From contig CAKQXQ010000038.1 of the NCBI GenBank assembly GCA_934292805.1, positions 1-22,163 of the forward strand: a stretch of 22,163 nt of DNA. Direction: 5' to 3'. The stretch is from an uncultured Roseburia sp. GTDB lineage: Bacteria > Bacillota > Clostridia > Lachnospirales > Lachnospiraceae. The notes beneath the pieces were generated by a model that searched no databases, was not told the origin of the DNA, and was given only the letters and a program-made list of their open reading frames with translations. The translations under genes were made by a program, and so were the position numbers. Below, in pieces: positions 16,740-22,163 of the stretch. Each line of letters opens with the position of its first letter. Position 1 is the stretch's first letter.

Positions 16740-17027
16740 TTACTTAGCAGGAGTCTGTATAAATTCAAGTTTTAATTGCATACCAAGTCCATGTGCAAGT
16801 TTTTTGACCATACTTAAGCTTGGATTTCGTGTACCATTTTCGATGCGGCTGATATCAGCTTGCGTAATTCCGGTTCTGGCAGATAAATCTTTTTGAGTGA
16901 GGTTTTGCTGTAATCGGGCATCAATCATTGCCTGAATAATATCATATTCCGGTTGCAAAGCATCATATTCTGATTTGATTTCAGGATTTTGCAGGATTTT
17001 CTTTTTGTAATCTTTATAACTGCTCAT
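16740..17027 (-). CDS. XRE-family HTH regulator (HigA-like, orphan)
   Basis: A 95-residue DNA-binding protein. Residues about 1-38 form a charged helical lead-in; a helix-turn-helix follows (LTQKDLSARTGITQADISRIENG, about 43-65) and a short C-terminal strand (LKLEFI). This is the plan of HigA-type antitoxins that usually pair with a RelE/HigB toxin. No toxin ORF is seen on either side, so it is an orphan antitoxin or stand-alone regulator. Start 17027 is chosen because GGAGG lies 7 bases upstream; the frame extends to 17117, but those codons overlap the promoter and operator and are unlikely to be translated. It probably represses itself through the palindrome in its promoter. Confidence 0.8.
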   Translation of the reverse strand: MSSYKDYKKKILQNPEIKSEYDALQPEYDIIQAMIDARLQQNLTQKDLSARTGITQADISRIENGTRNPSLSMVKKLAHGLGMQLKLEFIQTPAK

Positions 17028-17096
17028 TACGGTGCCTCCATTCATAATCGGTTTTATATTTTTTCGTACAATAGTATGCCTCTTTCCGTTAATATT

Positions 17097-17125
17097 ATAG
17101 TATGTTGTAAACAACATATTGTCAA
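17097..17125 (-). promoter_or_regulatory. Promoter of the XRE regulator gene
   Basis: On the minus strand TTGACA (17120-17125) is followed at 17 bases by TACTAT (17097-17102); a TATAAT overlaps three bases further on (17094-17099). This leaves a leader of about 60 bases to the start codon at 17027. Confidence 0.65.
17101..17118. promoter_or_regulatory. Palindromic operator within the XRE promoter
   Basis: TATGTTGT-AA-ACAACATA is a perfect 8-base inverted repeat lying between the -35 and -10 boxes, where a bound dimer would block RNA polymerase. It is most simply an autoregulatory site for the adjacent XRE protein. Confidence 0.65.
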
Positions 17126-17272
17126 GATATCAGTTTTTTTCCTCGGCAAGAAGCACTTATATACAAGATAAATGCGGAAACTGAAAATATAAAAGAGAGA
17201 TTAGGGTAATAGAATACAAACTCAAAATAGATCAAAACGAAGTATGTTAGGTGCCACATGATTTTCGTGCAT

Positions 17273-17341
17273 CTTGTAAATTCATTGCAAGTATGGTATT
17301 TTAAATTACATCGGTGATTTTTTTGTCACCGATGTAATTTA
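17273..17341 (+). other. Two adjacent hairpins in the MFS upstream region
   Basis: A small hairpin (17273-17279 with 17285-17291, one G-U pair) is followed by a long perfect one of 16 base pairs (17302-17317 with 17326-17341), whose loop holds seven T in a row. The T-run is in the loop, not after the stem, so this is not a normal terminator. The remaining bases from 17126 to 17372 show no gene and no motif that I recognise. Confidence 0.45.
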
Positions 17342-17388
17342 TATCTTTTTACAATACAACAAGTAAGACTCCGGAGGTTATCAGACAC

Positions 17389-17400
17389 ATGAGACATTGA
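17389..17400 (+). CDS. Possible 3-codon leader peptide (MRH)
   Basis: ATG AGA CAT TGA follows a good GGAGG (17373-17377) at 11 bases. Very short leader ORFs in front of drug exporters or resistance genes can sense stalled ribosomes. A second unsupported mini-ORF of 21 codons (17416-17481, no ribosome site) ends within the following terminator stem. This is inference from position only. Confidence 0.25.
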   Translation: MRH

Positions 17401-17462
17401 TATTTTTCTAATTCAATGATGGAAAAACTGGCAGAAAGCAAAGACAGCACAGTTTTTAGATC

Positions 17463-17491
17463 AGGTTACAGACAGGTGTAATCTTTTTTTT
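17463..17491 (+). terminator. Leader terminator (attenuator candidate) upstream of the MFS gene
   Basis: AGGTTAC (17463-17469) pairs with GTAATCT (17478-17484, one G-U) around an 8-base loop, followed at once by a T-run to 17491. It stands 58 bases before the MFS start, where it would cut off transcription entering the gene. The second arm could instead pair with GATTAC at 17517-17522. Confidence 0.45.
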
Positions 17492-17519
17492 GTTACAAAA
17501 AAAAGATCAGTCAACTGAT
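17481..17519. repeat. Two successive palindromes before the MFS gene
   Basis: A 12-base inverted repeat around TTA (17481-17507; eight T on one side, eight A on the other) abuts ATCAGT-CA-ACTGAT (17506-17519), a 14-base palindrome of operator size. They lie 30 to 68 bases before the ATG. Confidence 0.5.
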
Positions 17520-17548
17520 TACGAATTAGAAAAAAAGGAGCATATCTC

Positions 17549-18709
17549 ATGAAAAAATTAAAATTTGATAGTTATGATGGAGTCTGTTTTTTAAATGGAC
17601 TTGTCTTTTTTGCGCCGGTTGCGTTGCTGGTAAGAACGCAGGCTGGTGTGTCGGAACACATATTTTTCCTCCTGCAGGCATTATTGTCTGGCGTGATTTT
17701 TCTGGGAGAAATTCCAACAGGATTTATAACCGATAAAATTGGATACCGGAAATCACTGATTTTGGCGCAGGTGTTATTGCTTGGTGCGAGAAGTTTATTG
17801 CTCGCAGCCTTTGTGAGCCGGTCGCTTGTACTGTTTGTCGTGGAGGCAGTTGTAGAGGGAATTGCGGCGTGCTTTACCTCCGGGACGGGAAGTGCGTATT
17901 TGTACGCGCTGTATGGAGAAAACGGATATCTTGCAAAGACGGCACATGCAGGAAATTTCGGAACAGCAGGTTTTATCATCAGTACAGTTGCGTATGCCGG
18001 GATTTATAAAATAAGCGGTATGGAAGGTCTGTTGATTACAACTGTAGTTACAAATATTATAGCAGTTGTATGCTCGTTCTTCCTGAGAAGTGAAAGCAGT
18101 AAAACGGTAATTGCAGACAGGAAGGAAGTACAGATTTTAGCAGTATTTAAAAACAAAAAAGCATTCTTATTTGTGATTTCGCTGGCAATTTTCAGTATCG
18201 CATGGCTTCTGATCAACTTCTTTTACGTGGAAAAACTTGAAAACTGCGGTTTGCCGGTAGAATGGATGTCATTGATCATTTTGATCTATTCAGCCGTGCA
18301 GATGCTGGCAGAACCCATTTTAGAAAAATTGTCTGTTGGAAAAAACGGAAAGTCTGGCAGGAAAAAACTGCTCGCAGTTACAGCCGTTACAGCAGGGGGG
18401 GCTTTTCTTCTTTTTGGCGTGATAAAATTCAGGGCAGCCGTGCTGCTTCTAATGCTGATATTGCCGTTGCTTTTAAATCTCCCGGAATATCTGCTGATGG
18501 ATCTGGAAAATCAGTTTGTGGACGAGACAGAGTGTGGCAGCCAGCGCGCGGCAACACTGTCTGTGCTTAATATGGGCGTGAATCTGGTGGAGATTCTGAC
18601 GCTGTCAGCATCAGCATTTTTGACAAAAATCGGAATCCAGTGGTGCTTTGTGTTTGTGGGATGCTTTCTGATGGTGATAGCGCTTCTATTTGTCAGAATA
18701 CAAAAATAG
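17549..18709 (+). CDS. MFS transporter (probable exporter)
   Basis: Major facilitator superfamily permease of 386 residues with about 12 hydrophobic segments. The loop 2-3 motif A appears as GFITDKIGYRKSL (about residues 58-70), and the central loop (about 185-200) is charged, as usual between the two six-helix halves. The family suggests proton-driven export of a drug or small molecule, but the substrate cannot be told. AAGGAG lies 8 bases before the ATG. The leader carries a possible attenuator and palindromes, suggesting inducible expression. It stands alone; the next gene has its own promoter. Confidence 0.85.
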   Translation: MKKLKFDSYDGVCFLNGLVFFAPVALLVRTQAGVSEHIFFLLQALLSGVIFLGEIPTGFITDKIGYRKSLILAQVLLLGARSLLLAAFVSRSLVLFVVEAVVEGIAACFTSGTGSAYLYALYGENGYLAKTAHAGNFGTAGFIISTVAYAGIYKISGMEGLLITTVVTNIIAVVCSFFLRSESSKTVIADRKEVQILAVFKNKKAFLFVISLAIFSIAWLLINFFYVEKLENCGLPVEWMSLIILIYSAVQMLAEPILEKLSVGKNGKSGRKKLLAVTAVTAGGAFLLFGVIKFRAAVLLLMLILPLLLNLPEYLLMDLENQFVDETECGSQRAATLSVLNMGVNLVEILTLSASAFLTKIGIQWCFVFVGCFLMVIALLFVRIQK

Positions 18710-18732
18710 AGGGAGTGCAGCAAATATGGCGA

Positions 18733-18761
18733 TTGACATATCCCAAAACAGGTGGTAGTAT
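18733..18761 (+). promoter_or_regulatory. Promoter of the fluoride-responsive unit
   Basis: A perfect TTGACA (18733-18738) and TAGTAT (18756-18761) are spaced by 17 bases. Transcription would start near 18768, just upstream of the riboswitch fold. Confidence 0.75.
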
Positions 18762-18773
18762 AAACTTCGAATG

Positions 18774-18836
18774 AGAGGGAATGAAGTTCTCCCTTGGGAA
18801 ACCAGAACTGCTGAAATATAGCTGATGACTTCTACG
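18774..18836 (+). ncRNA. Fluoride riboswitch (crcB motif) aptamer
   Basis: The fold and sequence match the fluoride aptamer. AGGGA (18776-18780) pairs with TCCCT (18790-18794) as the pseudoknot; P1 is GAAGT (18783-18787) with ACTTC (18828-18832), preceded by the conserved AUG; P3 is GCT (18810-18812) with AGC (18820-18822). The 3' part reads GCTGATGACTTCTAC, the same as the GCUGAUG(A)...CCUAC signature of known crcB RNAs. A small hairpin with a GAAA loop (18795-18804) is inserted between pseudoknot and P3. It precedes a cation:proton antiporter gene, a known class of gene controlled by fluoride riboswitches. An identification from memory of the consensus, without a covariance search. Confidence 0.88.
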
Positions 18837-18901
18837 ATTATTTGAAATGGCAGAATGAATACACGTTTTGTCATATAGTCGCAGGAGGCATCAGCTTTTT
18901 T
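18820..18901 (+). terminator. Riboswitch-controlled intrinsic terminator
   Basis: Positions 18820-18841 pair with 18875-18896 over 22 positions (18 Watson-Crick, two G-U, two mismatches), followed by six T. A 6-base inner stem (18847-18852 with 18869-18874) extends it. The 5' arm contains the 3' strands of aptamer P1 and P3, so the aptamer and terminator exclude each other: fluoride binding should allow read-through (ON switch). Confidence 0.85.
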
Positions 18902-18932
18902 GCGTCTATAAAAAAAGAAAAATGGAGGATTT

Positions 18933-20132
18933 ATGTTAGCATCATTATCACTTATTTTTATTGTAGGGCTTGCAATGGGAGCCATCTGCCAGAAACTGAA
19001 GCTGCCGCGGATCATCGGAATGCTTGTCACCGGAATTGTGTTAGGACCGTATGTGCTCGATTTGCTTGATCCTTCAATCTTATCAATTTCTGCAGAACTG
19101 CGGAAGATGGCACTGATTATTATTTTATTGAAAGCCGGGCTTTCATTGGATTTAAAAGATCTGAAAAAAGCCGGACGCTCCGCTGTATTACTGTCGTTTG
19201 TTCCTGCATCGTTTGAAATCGCAGGTTATGTGCTCTGTGCCCCGGCAATCTTAGGGATCACGAGAGTGGAGGCTGCTGTGATGGGAGCAGTGCTCGGTGC
19301 GGTATCTCCGGCGGTGGTCATTCCGCGAATGGTGGCACTCATGGAGAAAAAATATGGCACCGAGAAAGCAATTCCACAGATGATCATGGCGGGCGCATCG
19401 TGTGACGATATTTTTGTGATTGTATTGTTTGCAACATTTCTAAGTATTGCGCAGGGTGGTCATGCCAATGTACTTGATTTTGTAAATATTCCGGTGTCAA
19501 TCGTACTTGGTATAATTTTAGGCGCAGTGACAGGTTATGGACTGTATCTTTTCTTTGAGACGGCATATGCGAGAAAACACTGCGTGCGTAACAGCATGAA
19601 AGTGATTATTGTTCTTGGATTTTCCTTTTTACTGGTATCAGTGGAAGGATGGCTGGAAGGAAAAATTTCCGTATCAGGACTGCTTGCGGTGGTCGCTATG
19701 GCTTGCGTGATCAAAATGAAAAGCCCTGTATTTGTGTCAAAAAGGTTGTCGGAAAAATTCGGAAAACTATGGCTGGCAGCGGAAGTCATGCTCTTTGTTT
19801 TAGTGGGTGCGGCTGTGGACATCCGTTATACCTTAAGTGCGGGACTGTCAGCGGTTCTTATGATTTTTGTGGCACTGCTTTTCCGTTCTGTGGGGGTATT
19901 ACTCTGTGTGGCAGGATCACGTCTGACATGGAAAGAGAGGTTATTCTGTGTGATCGCTTATCTCCCAAAGGCAACGGTGCAGGCAGCAATCGGTTCCGTT
20001 CCTTTGGCGGCAGGACTTTCCTGCGGAAAAATTGTTCTGTCTGTCGCTGTGCTGGCAATCATCATCACAGCTCCACTTGGGGCAATCGGGATGGATGCAG
20101 CCTATCAAAGGTTGCTGGAAAAGGAAAATTAA
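18933..20132 (+). CDS. Cation:proton antiporter family protein, fluoride-riboswitch controlled
   Basis: Membrane antiporter of the Na+/H+ exchanger (CPA) family, 399 residues and about 12 membrane segments. Visible marks are the N-terminal LKLPRIIGMLVTGIVLGP, the GAVLGAVSPAVVIPRM segment, and the ion-binding Asp pair D158/D159 in ASCDDIFV. Classic members exchange Na+ or K+ for H+; control by a fluoride riboswitch suggests that this one helps resist fluoride, either by exporting it or by restoring ion balance. No crcB/fluc or CLC-F gene is in the window. GGAGG is only 4 bases before the ATG, a tight spacing, but no better start is seen. Confidence 0.88.
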   Translation: MLASLSLIFIVGLAMGAICQKLKLPRIIGMLVTGIVLGPYVLDLLDPSILSISAELRKMALIIILLKAGLSLDLKDLKKAGRSAVLLSFVPASFEIAGYVLCAPAILGITRVEAAVMGAVLGAVSPAVVIPRMVALMEKKYGTEKAIPQMIMAGASCDDIFVIVLFATFLSIAQGGHANVLDFVNIPVSIVLGIILGAVTGYGLYLFFETAYARKHCVRNSMKVIIVLGFSFLLVSVEGWLEGKISVSGLLAVVAMACVIKMKSPVFVSKRLSEKFGKLWLAAEVMLFVLVGAAVDIRYTLSAGLSAVLMIFVALLFRSVGVLLCVAGSRLTWKERLFCVIAYLPKATVQAAIGSVPLAAGLSCGKIVLSVAVLAIIITAPLGAIGMDAAYQRLLEKEN

Positions 20133-20212
20133 AAAAGATTTTCAGAAAGTATTTTGGTAGAAAGTGTGTTATAGTGATTGCAGAAAAAGGAAAATGACAG
20201 GGGTATCCAAAG

Positions 20213-20722
20213 ATGATCAGAAAAGCAACAGAAGAAGATTTGTCGCGTATCGCAGAAATTTTTGTGTTTAATAACAGAATCAATTATTTCCCAATTTTTA
20301 AGTCGGAAGAGTACTCATTTGGAGAATTGCAGGTTGTATCCATGATAGATCATTATTTCGGAAAAGAGGAAGTTCTCGAAAATCTGTATGTCGCCGAGGA
20401 ATGTGGAATTGTGAAAGGATTTATGGAAGTCCATGGAACAGAAATCTGTAAATTGTATGTCGATCCATGCTTTCAAAGTGGTGGAATTGGGAAGAAATTA
20501 ATTGAGTTTGCAATTTCAACTTTTGATGCGGATCACCTGTGGGCATTGGAGAAAAATACGAGAGCGATTGCATTTTATCACCGACATGGATTTATGGAAA
20601 ATGGAGAGAAAGAATTGGAAGAAGGCACGACAGAGTATATTGTAAAGCTGATAAGGGTGAAAGAAGATGTGCAGTTGGCCGAGAAACCGATTCATAGAAA
20701 AATAATGAGAGAAGATGTATAA
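20213..20722 (+). CDS. GNAT family N-acetyltransferase
   Basis: Acetyl-CoA-dependent acyltransferase of 169 residues; the acceptor is unknown. The acetyl-CoA loop is QSGGIG (88-93), preceded by the beta4 strand ICKLYVDPCFQ, and the C-terminal AIAFYHRHGFMENG motif is typical of the family. AGGGG lies 9 bases before the ATG. The last roughly 20 residues are charged and look non-core. The gene end runs up to the next GNAT gene, so the two are probably cotranscribed; they are not close copies of each other. Confidence 0.85.
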   Translation: MIRKATEEDLSRIAEIFVFNNRINYFPIFKSEEYSFGELQVVSMIDHYFGKEEVLENLYVAEECGIVKGFMEVHGTEICKLYVDPCFQSGGIGKKLIEFAISTFDADHLWALEKNTRAIAFYHRHGFMENGEKELEEGTTEYIVKLIRVKEDVQLAEKPIHRKIMREDV

Positions 20723-20735
20723 GAGGAAAAGAAAA

Positions 20736-21278
20736 GTGGCAACAGATTACTCTGACGTAAAGTTAGAAACTAAAGATCTTATTTTAAAGAAAGCAGAATT
20801 TGATGACTGGAAAGCAATTTATCATAACCTGTGGAGACACAAGGAGAGTGCAAAGTATATGCTCTGGCAGCCGACAGAGACAGACGAAGATGCGAAAGAT
20901 CGCATGAAGCGCACGATTGCATTTGAGGAAAAACCGGAGAATAAGTACGCACTCTTTGTGTATTTAAAGAAAACGGGTGAAGCAATCGGTTTTGCAGGCA
21001 TGCGTGAGTTAGAGCCGGGCATTTATGAAGAGACAGGTATTGCACTTGGACCGGAATTTGTGCGAAAAGGTTACGGGAGACAGATACTTACGGCACTTCT
21101 TGAGGAGGCAGGAAAACTGGGAGCAAAAGAATTCCATGCCTGCAACCGGATAGGCAATGCCGCTTCCAGAGAGTTACAGCTGTCATGTGGATTTGTATTC
21201 GATTCGCTGTCAGAAGAAAATAAAGATCCCAGAACAGGCGAACCATATATTTTAGAGAACCATATTTTCAGGTTTTAA
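20736..21278 (+). CDS. GNAT family N-acetyltransferase (RimJ/RimL-like)
   Basis: Second acetyltransferase, 180 residues from the chosen start. LETKDLILKKAEFDDW at the N terminus and the acetyl-CoA loop VRKGYG (109-114) place it with RimJ/RimL-like GNATs that modify protein N termini or small molecules. GTG at 20736 is chosen because AGAGGA (20722-20727) lies 8 bases upstream. The ATG at 20715 is also possible; it would overlap the previous gene by 8 bases and add MYKRKRK, residues encoded largely by the ribosome site itself. Substrate unknown. Confidence 0.8.
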   Translation: MATDYSDVKLETKDLILKKAEFDDWKAIYHNLWRHKESAKYMLWQPTETDEDAKDRMKRTIAFEEKPENKYALFVYLKKTGEAIGFAGMRELEPGIYEETGIALGPEFVRKGYGRQILTALLEEAGKLGAKEFHACNRIGNAASRELQLSCGFVFDSLSEENKDPRTGEPYILENHIFRF

Positions 21279-21279
21279 C

Positions 21280-21669
21280 AAAGCAGAAACACGAGTAAGT
21301 CTTGTTTTAGGACTGATCGTATCCATGCGTAAGGAATACCGCATTGTATCCAACCGGGAGAGCGGGGATGGACGTTATGACATTGCAATCTATCCTTTCG
21401 ACAAAACAAAAGATGCCTATATCCTTGAATTTAAAGTTTTAAACGAACACAGAGAAAAGACGGTTCAGGAAACTGCGGAAAATGCCCTGAAACAGATCCA
21501 GACCAGAAACTATGAAGCAGATCTTCTTGCCTACGGAATCCCGGCTGATCACATTTATAAACTCGGCTTTGGATTTCTCGGTAAGAAAGTCTGGGTAGTC
21601 TCTGATCCACCGGAGAAAGATGAGAAGGATCAGATCAGATCAGAGTGGGATAACCTGCGGTTCCGATAA
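21280..21669 (+). pseudogene. C-terminal remnant of a PD-(D/E)XK nuclease-like (AAA-ATPase-like) protein
   Basis: The frame encodes the C-terminal domain common to the large Lachnospiraceae/Bacteroides proteins that join an AAA-ATPase-like region to a PD-(D/E)XK fold. Seen are SNRESGDGRYDIAIYP, the YILEFKV strand with the ExK pair, the ALKQIQTRNY helix and LGFGFLGKKVWV. Family-like sequence (LVLGLIVSMRKEYR) extends upstream of the only ATG (21325), to about 21300, where it stops. Intact relatives are roughly 500 residues or more; here the N-terminal three quarters are gone. The nuclease residues D, E and K remain, but the ATG at 21325 has no ribosome site. Confidence 0.7.
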
Positions 21670-21698
21670 AAAACTCTCGATTGAGAACATACTATATC

Positions 21699-21735
21699 AA
21701 AAAATTGCCGATGCACCGGTAAGGCGCATCGGCAA
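21699..21735 (-). terminator. Intrinsic terminator of the ABC-F gene
   Basis: Perfect 10-base arms (TTGCCGATGC 21705-21714, GCATCGGCAA 21726-21735) followed on the minus strand by six T (AAAAAA at 21699-21704). It lies 38 bases beyond the ABC-F stop. Confidence 0.85.
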
Positions 21736-21773
21736 AATAAAAACTTATAATTTAAAAATAATTCTTTCTTCTT

Positions 21774-22163
21774 TTAGTTATCAGAAGCATCATCATCAGA
21801 CATGCTGTAAACCTGACGTTTACGAGCCATCTCGTCATTTTCAAGGTATTCATCATAGGAGGATACTTTATCAACAAAGGTTCCATCCGGTAAAAATTCA
21901 ATAATACGGTTGGCTGTTGTCTGTACAACCTGATGGTCACGGGATGCAAAGAGAATGACACCCGGGAACTTGATCAGACCATTGTTTAAAGCTGTGATAG
22001 ATTCCATGTCAAGGTGATCGGTCGGTTCGTCAAGGATCAGAACATTGCTTGCCTGAATCATCATGCGGGAGAGAAGTACGCGGACCTTCTCACCACCGGA
22101 AAGAACACGCATTTTCTTAGTTCCGTCTTCACCGGCAAAAAGCATACGTCCAAGGAAACCACG
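21774..22163 (-). CDS. ABC-F family ATPase, C-terminal part (start outside window)
   Basis: The last 129 residues of a soluble ABC-F protein, a family of ribosome-associated ATPases (translation factors and antibiotic-protection proteins). The second ATPase domain shows the signature LSGGEKVR, Walker B LILDEPTDHLD and the switch region FASRDHQVVQ. The tail DEYLENDEMARKRQVYS is short and acidic/basic, and no long C-terminal extension as in some resistance proteins is present. Open to the right edge (six codons before the first internal ATG). The intact sequence looks closest to the YbiT-like housekeeping branch, but this is an impression. Confidence 0.88.
   Translation of the reverse strand, partial: RGFLGRMLFAGEDGTKKMRVLSGGEKVRVLLSRMMIQASNVLILDEPTDHLDMESITALNNGLIKFPGVILFASRDHQVVQTTANRIIEFLPDGTFVDKVSSYDEYLENDEMARKRQVYSMSDDDASDN

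Noticed and set aside
17028..17117. N-terminal extension of the XRE regulator
   Set aside because: It overlaps the promoter and operator and lies upstream of a strong GGAGG-ATG.
17246..17295. Second copy of the 16621-16675 element
   Set aside because: Both contain GTTAGG and GATTTTCG, but the spacing and intervening bases differ too much to call a repeat.
18768..18932. Sodium, lithium or c-di-AMP riboswitch upstream of the antiporter
   Set aside because: These were considered because of the gene type, but the pseudoknot plus P1/P3 layout and 3' signature fit the fluoride aptamer.
21325..21669. Intact 114-residue gene for the PD-(D/E)XK fragment
   Set aside because: Family-like sequence continues upstream of the ATG without a start, and there is no ribosome site.

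Overview
The window looks like chromosomal DNA of a gut-type Clostridia, most likely Lachnospiraceae. This is an inference from the moderately AT-rich composition, the strong GGAGG ribosome sites, the gene content (duplicated CmpB-type membrane protein, VncS-like kinase, MOSC-MogA fusion) and the protein style. No rRNA, tRNA or CRISPR array is visible. Almost every gene lies on the plus strand; the exceptions are a small XRE regulator and the ABC-F gene cut by the right edge.

Layout. (1) 1-2952: the 3' part of an L-fucose isomerase-family gene, then xylulokinase and a clear terminator: a sugar isomerase/kinase pair. (2) 2978-4406: a promoter and a membrane protein with two CmpB-type domains. 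(3) 4486-10659: a molybdenum block of seven genes: molybdopterin-binding protein, moaC, moaA, a MOSC-MogA fusion, then modA, modB and modC. It makes the pterin precursor, handles late cofactor steps and imports molybdate; genes for molybdopterin synthase (moaD/moaE) are not here. (4) 10719-12986: a promoter and a response regulator/histidine kinase pair. (5) 13047-15169: hisH, hisF and ung. (6) 15287-16575: mnmA with an extended -10 promoter and a bidirectional terminator.

(7) 16576-17548 is the least ordinary stretch. It holds a folded RNA-like fragment resembling the 5' end of a group II intron, an orphan XRE regulator with a palindrome inside its own promoter, and a structured leader with mini-ORFs and a terminator upstream of an MFS exporter. 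(8) 18733-20132 is the best regulatory find: a TTGACA promoter, a fluoride riboswitch (crcB motif) whose 3' strands are shared with a long intrinsic terminator, and a cation:proton antiporter-family gene. Read together this is a fluoride-induced resistance unit. (9) 20213-21669: two overlapping GNAT acetyltransferase genes and the C-terminal stump of a PD-(D/E)XK family gene. (10) 21699-22163: terminator and 3' end of an ABC-F ATPase gene on the minus strand.
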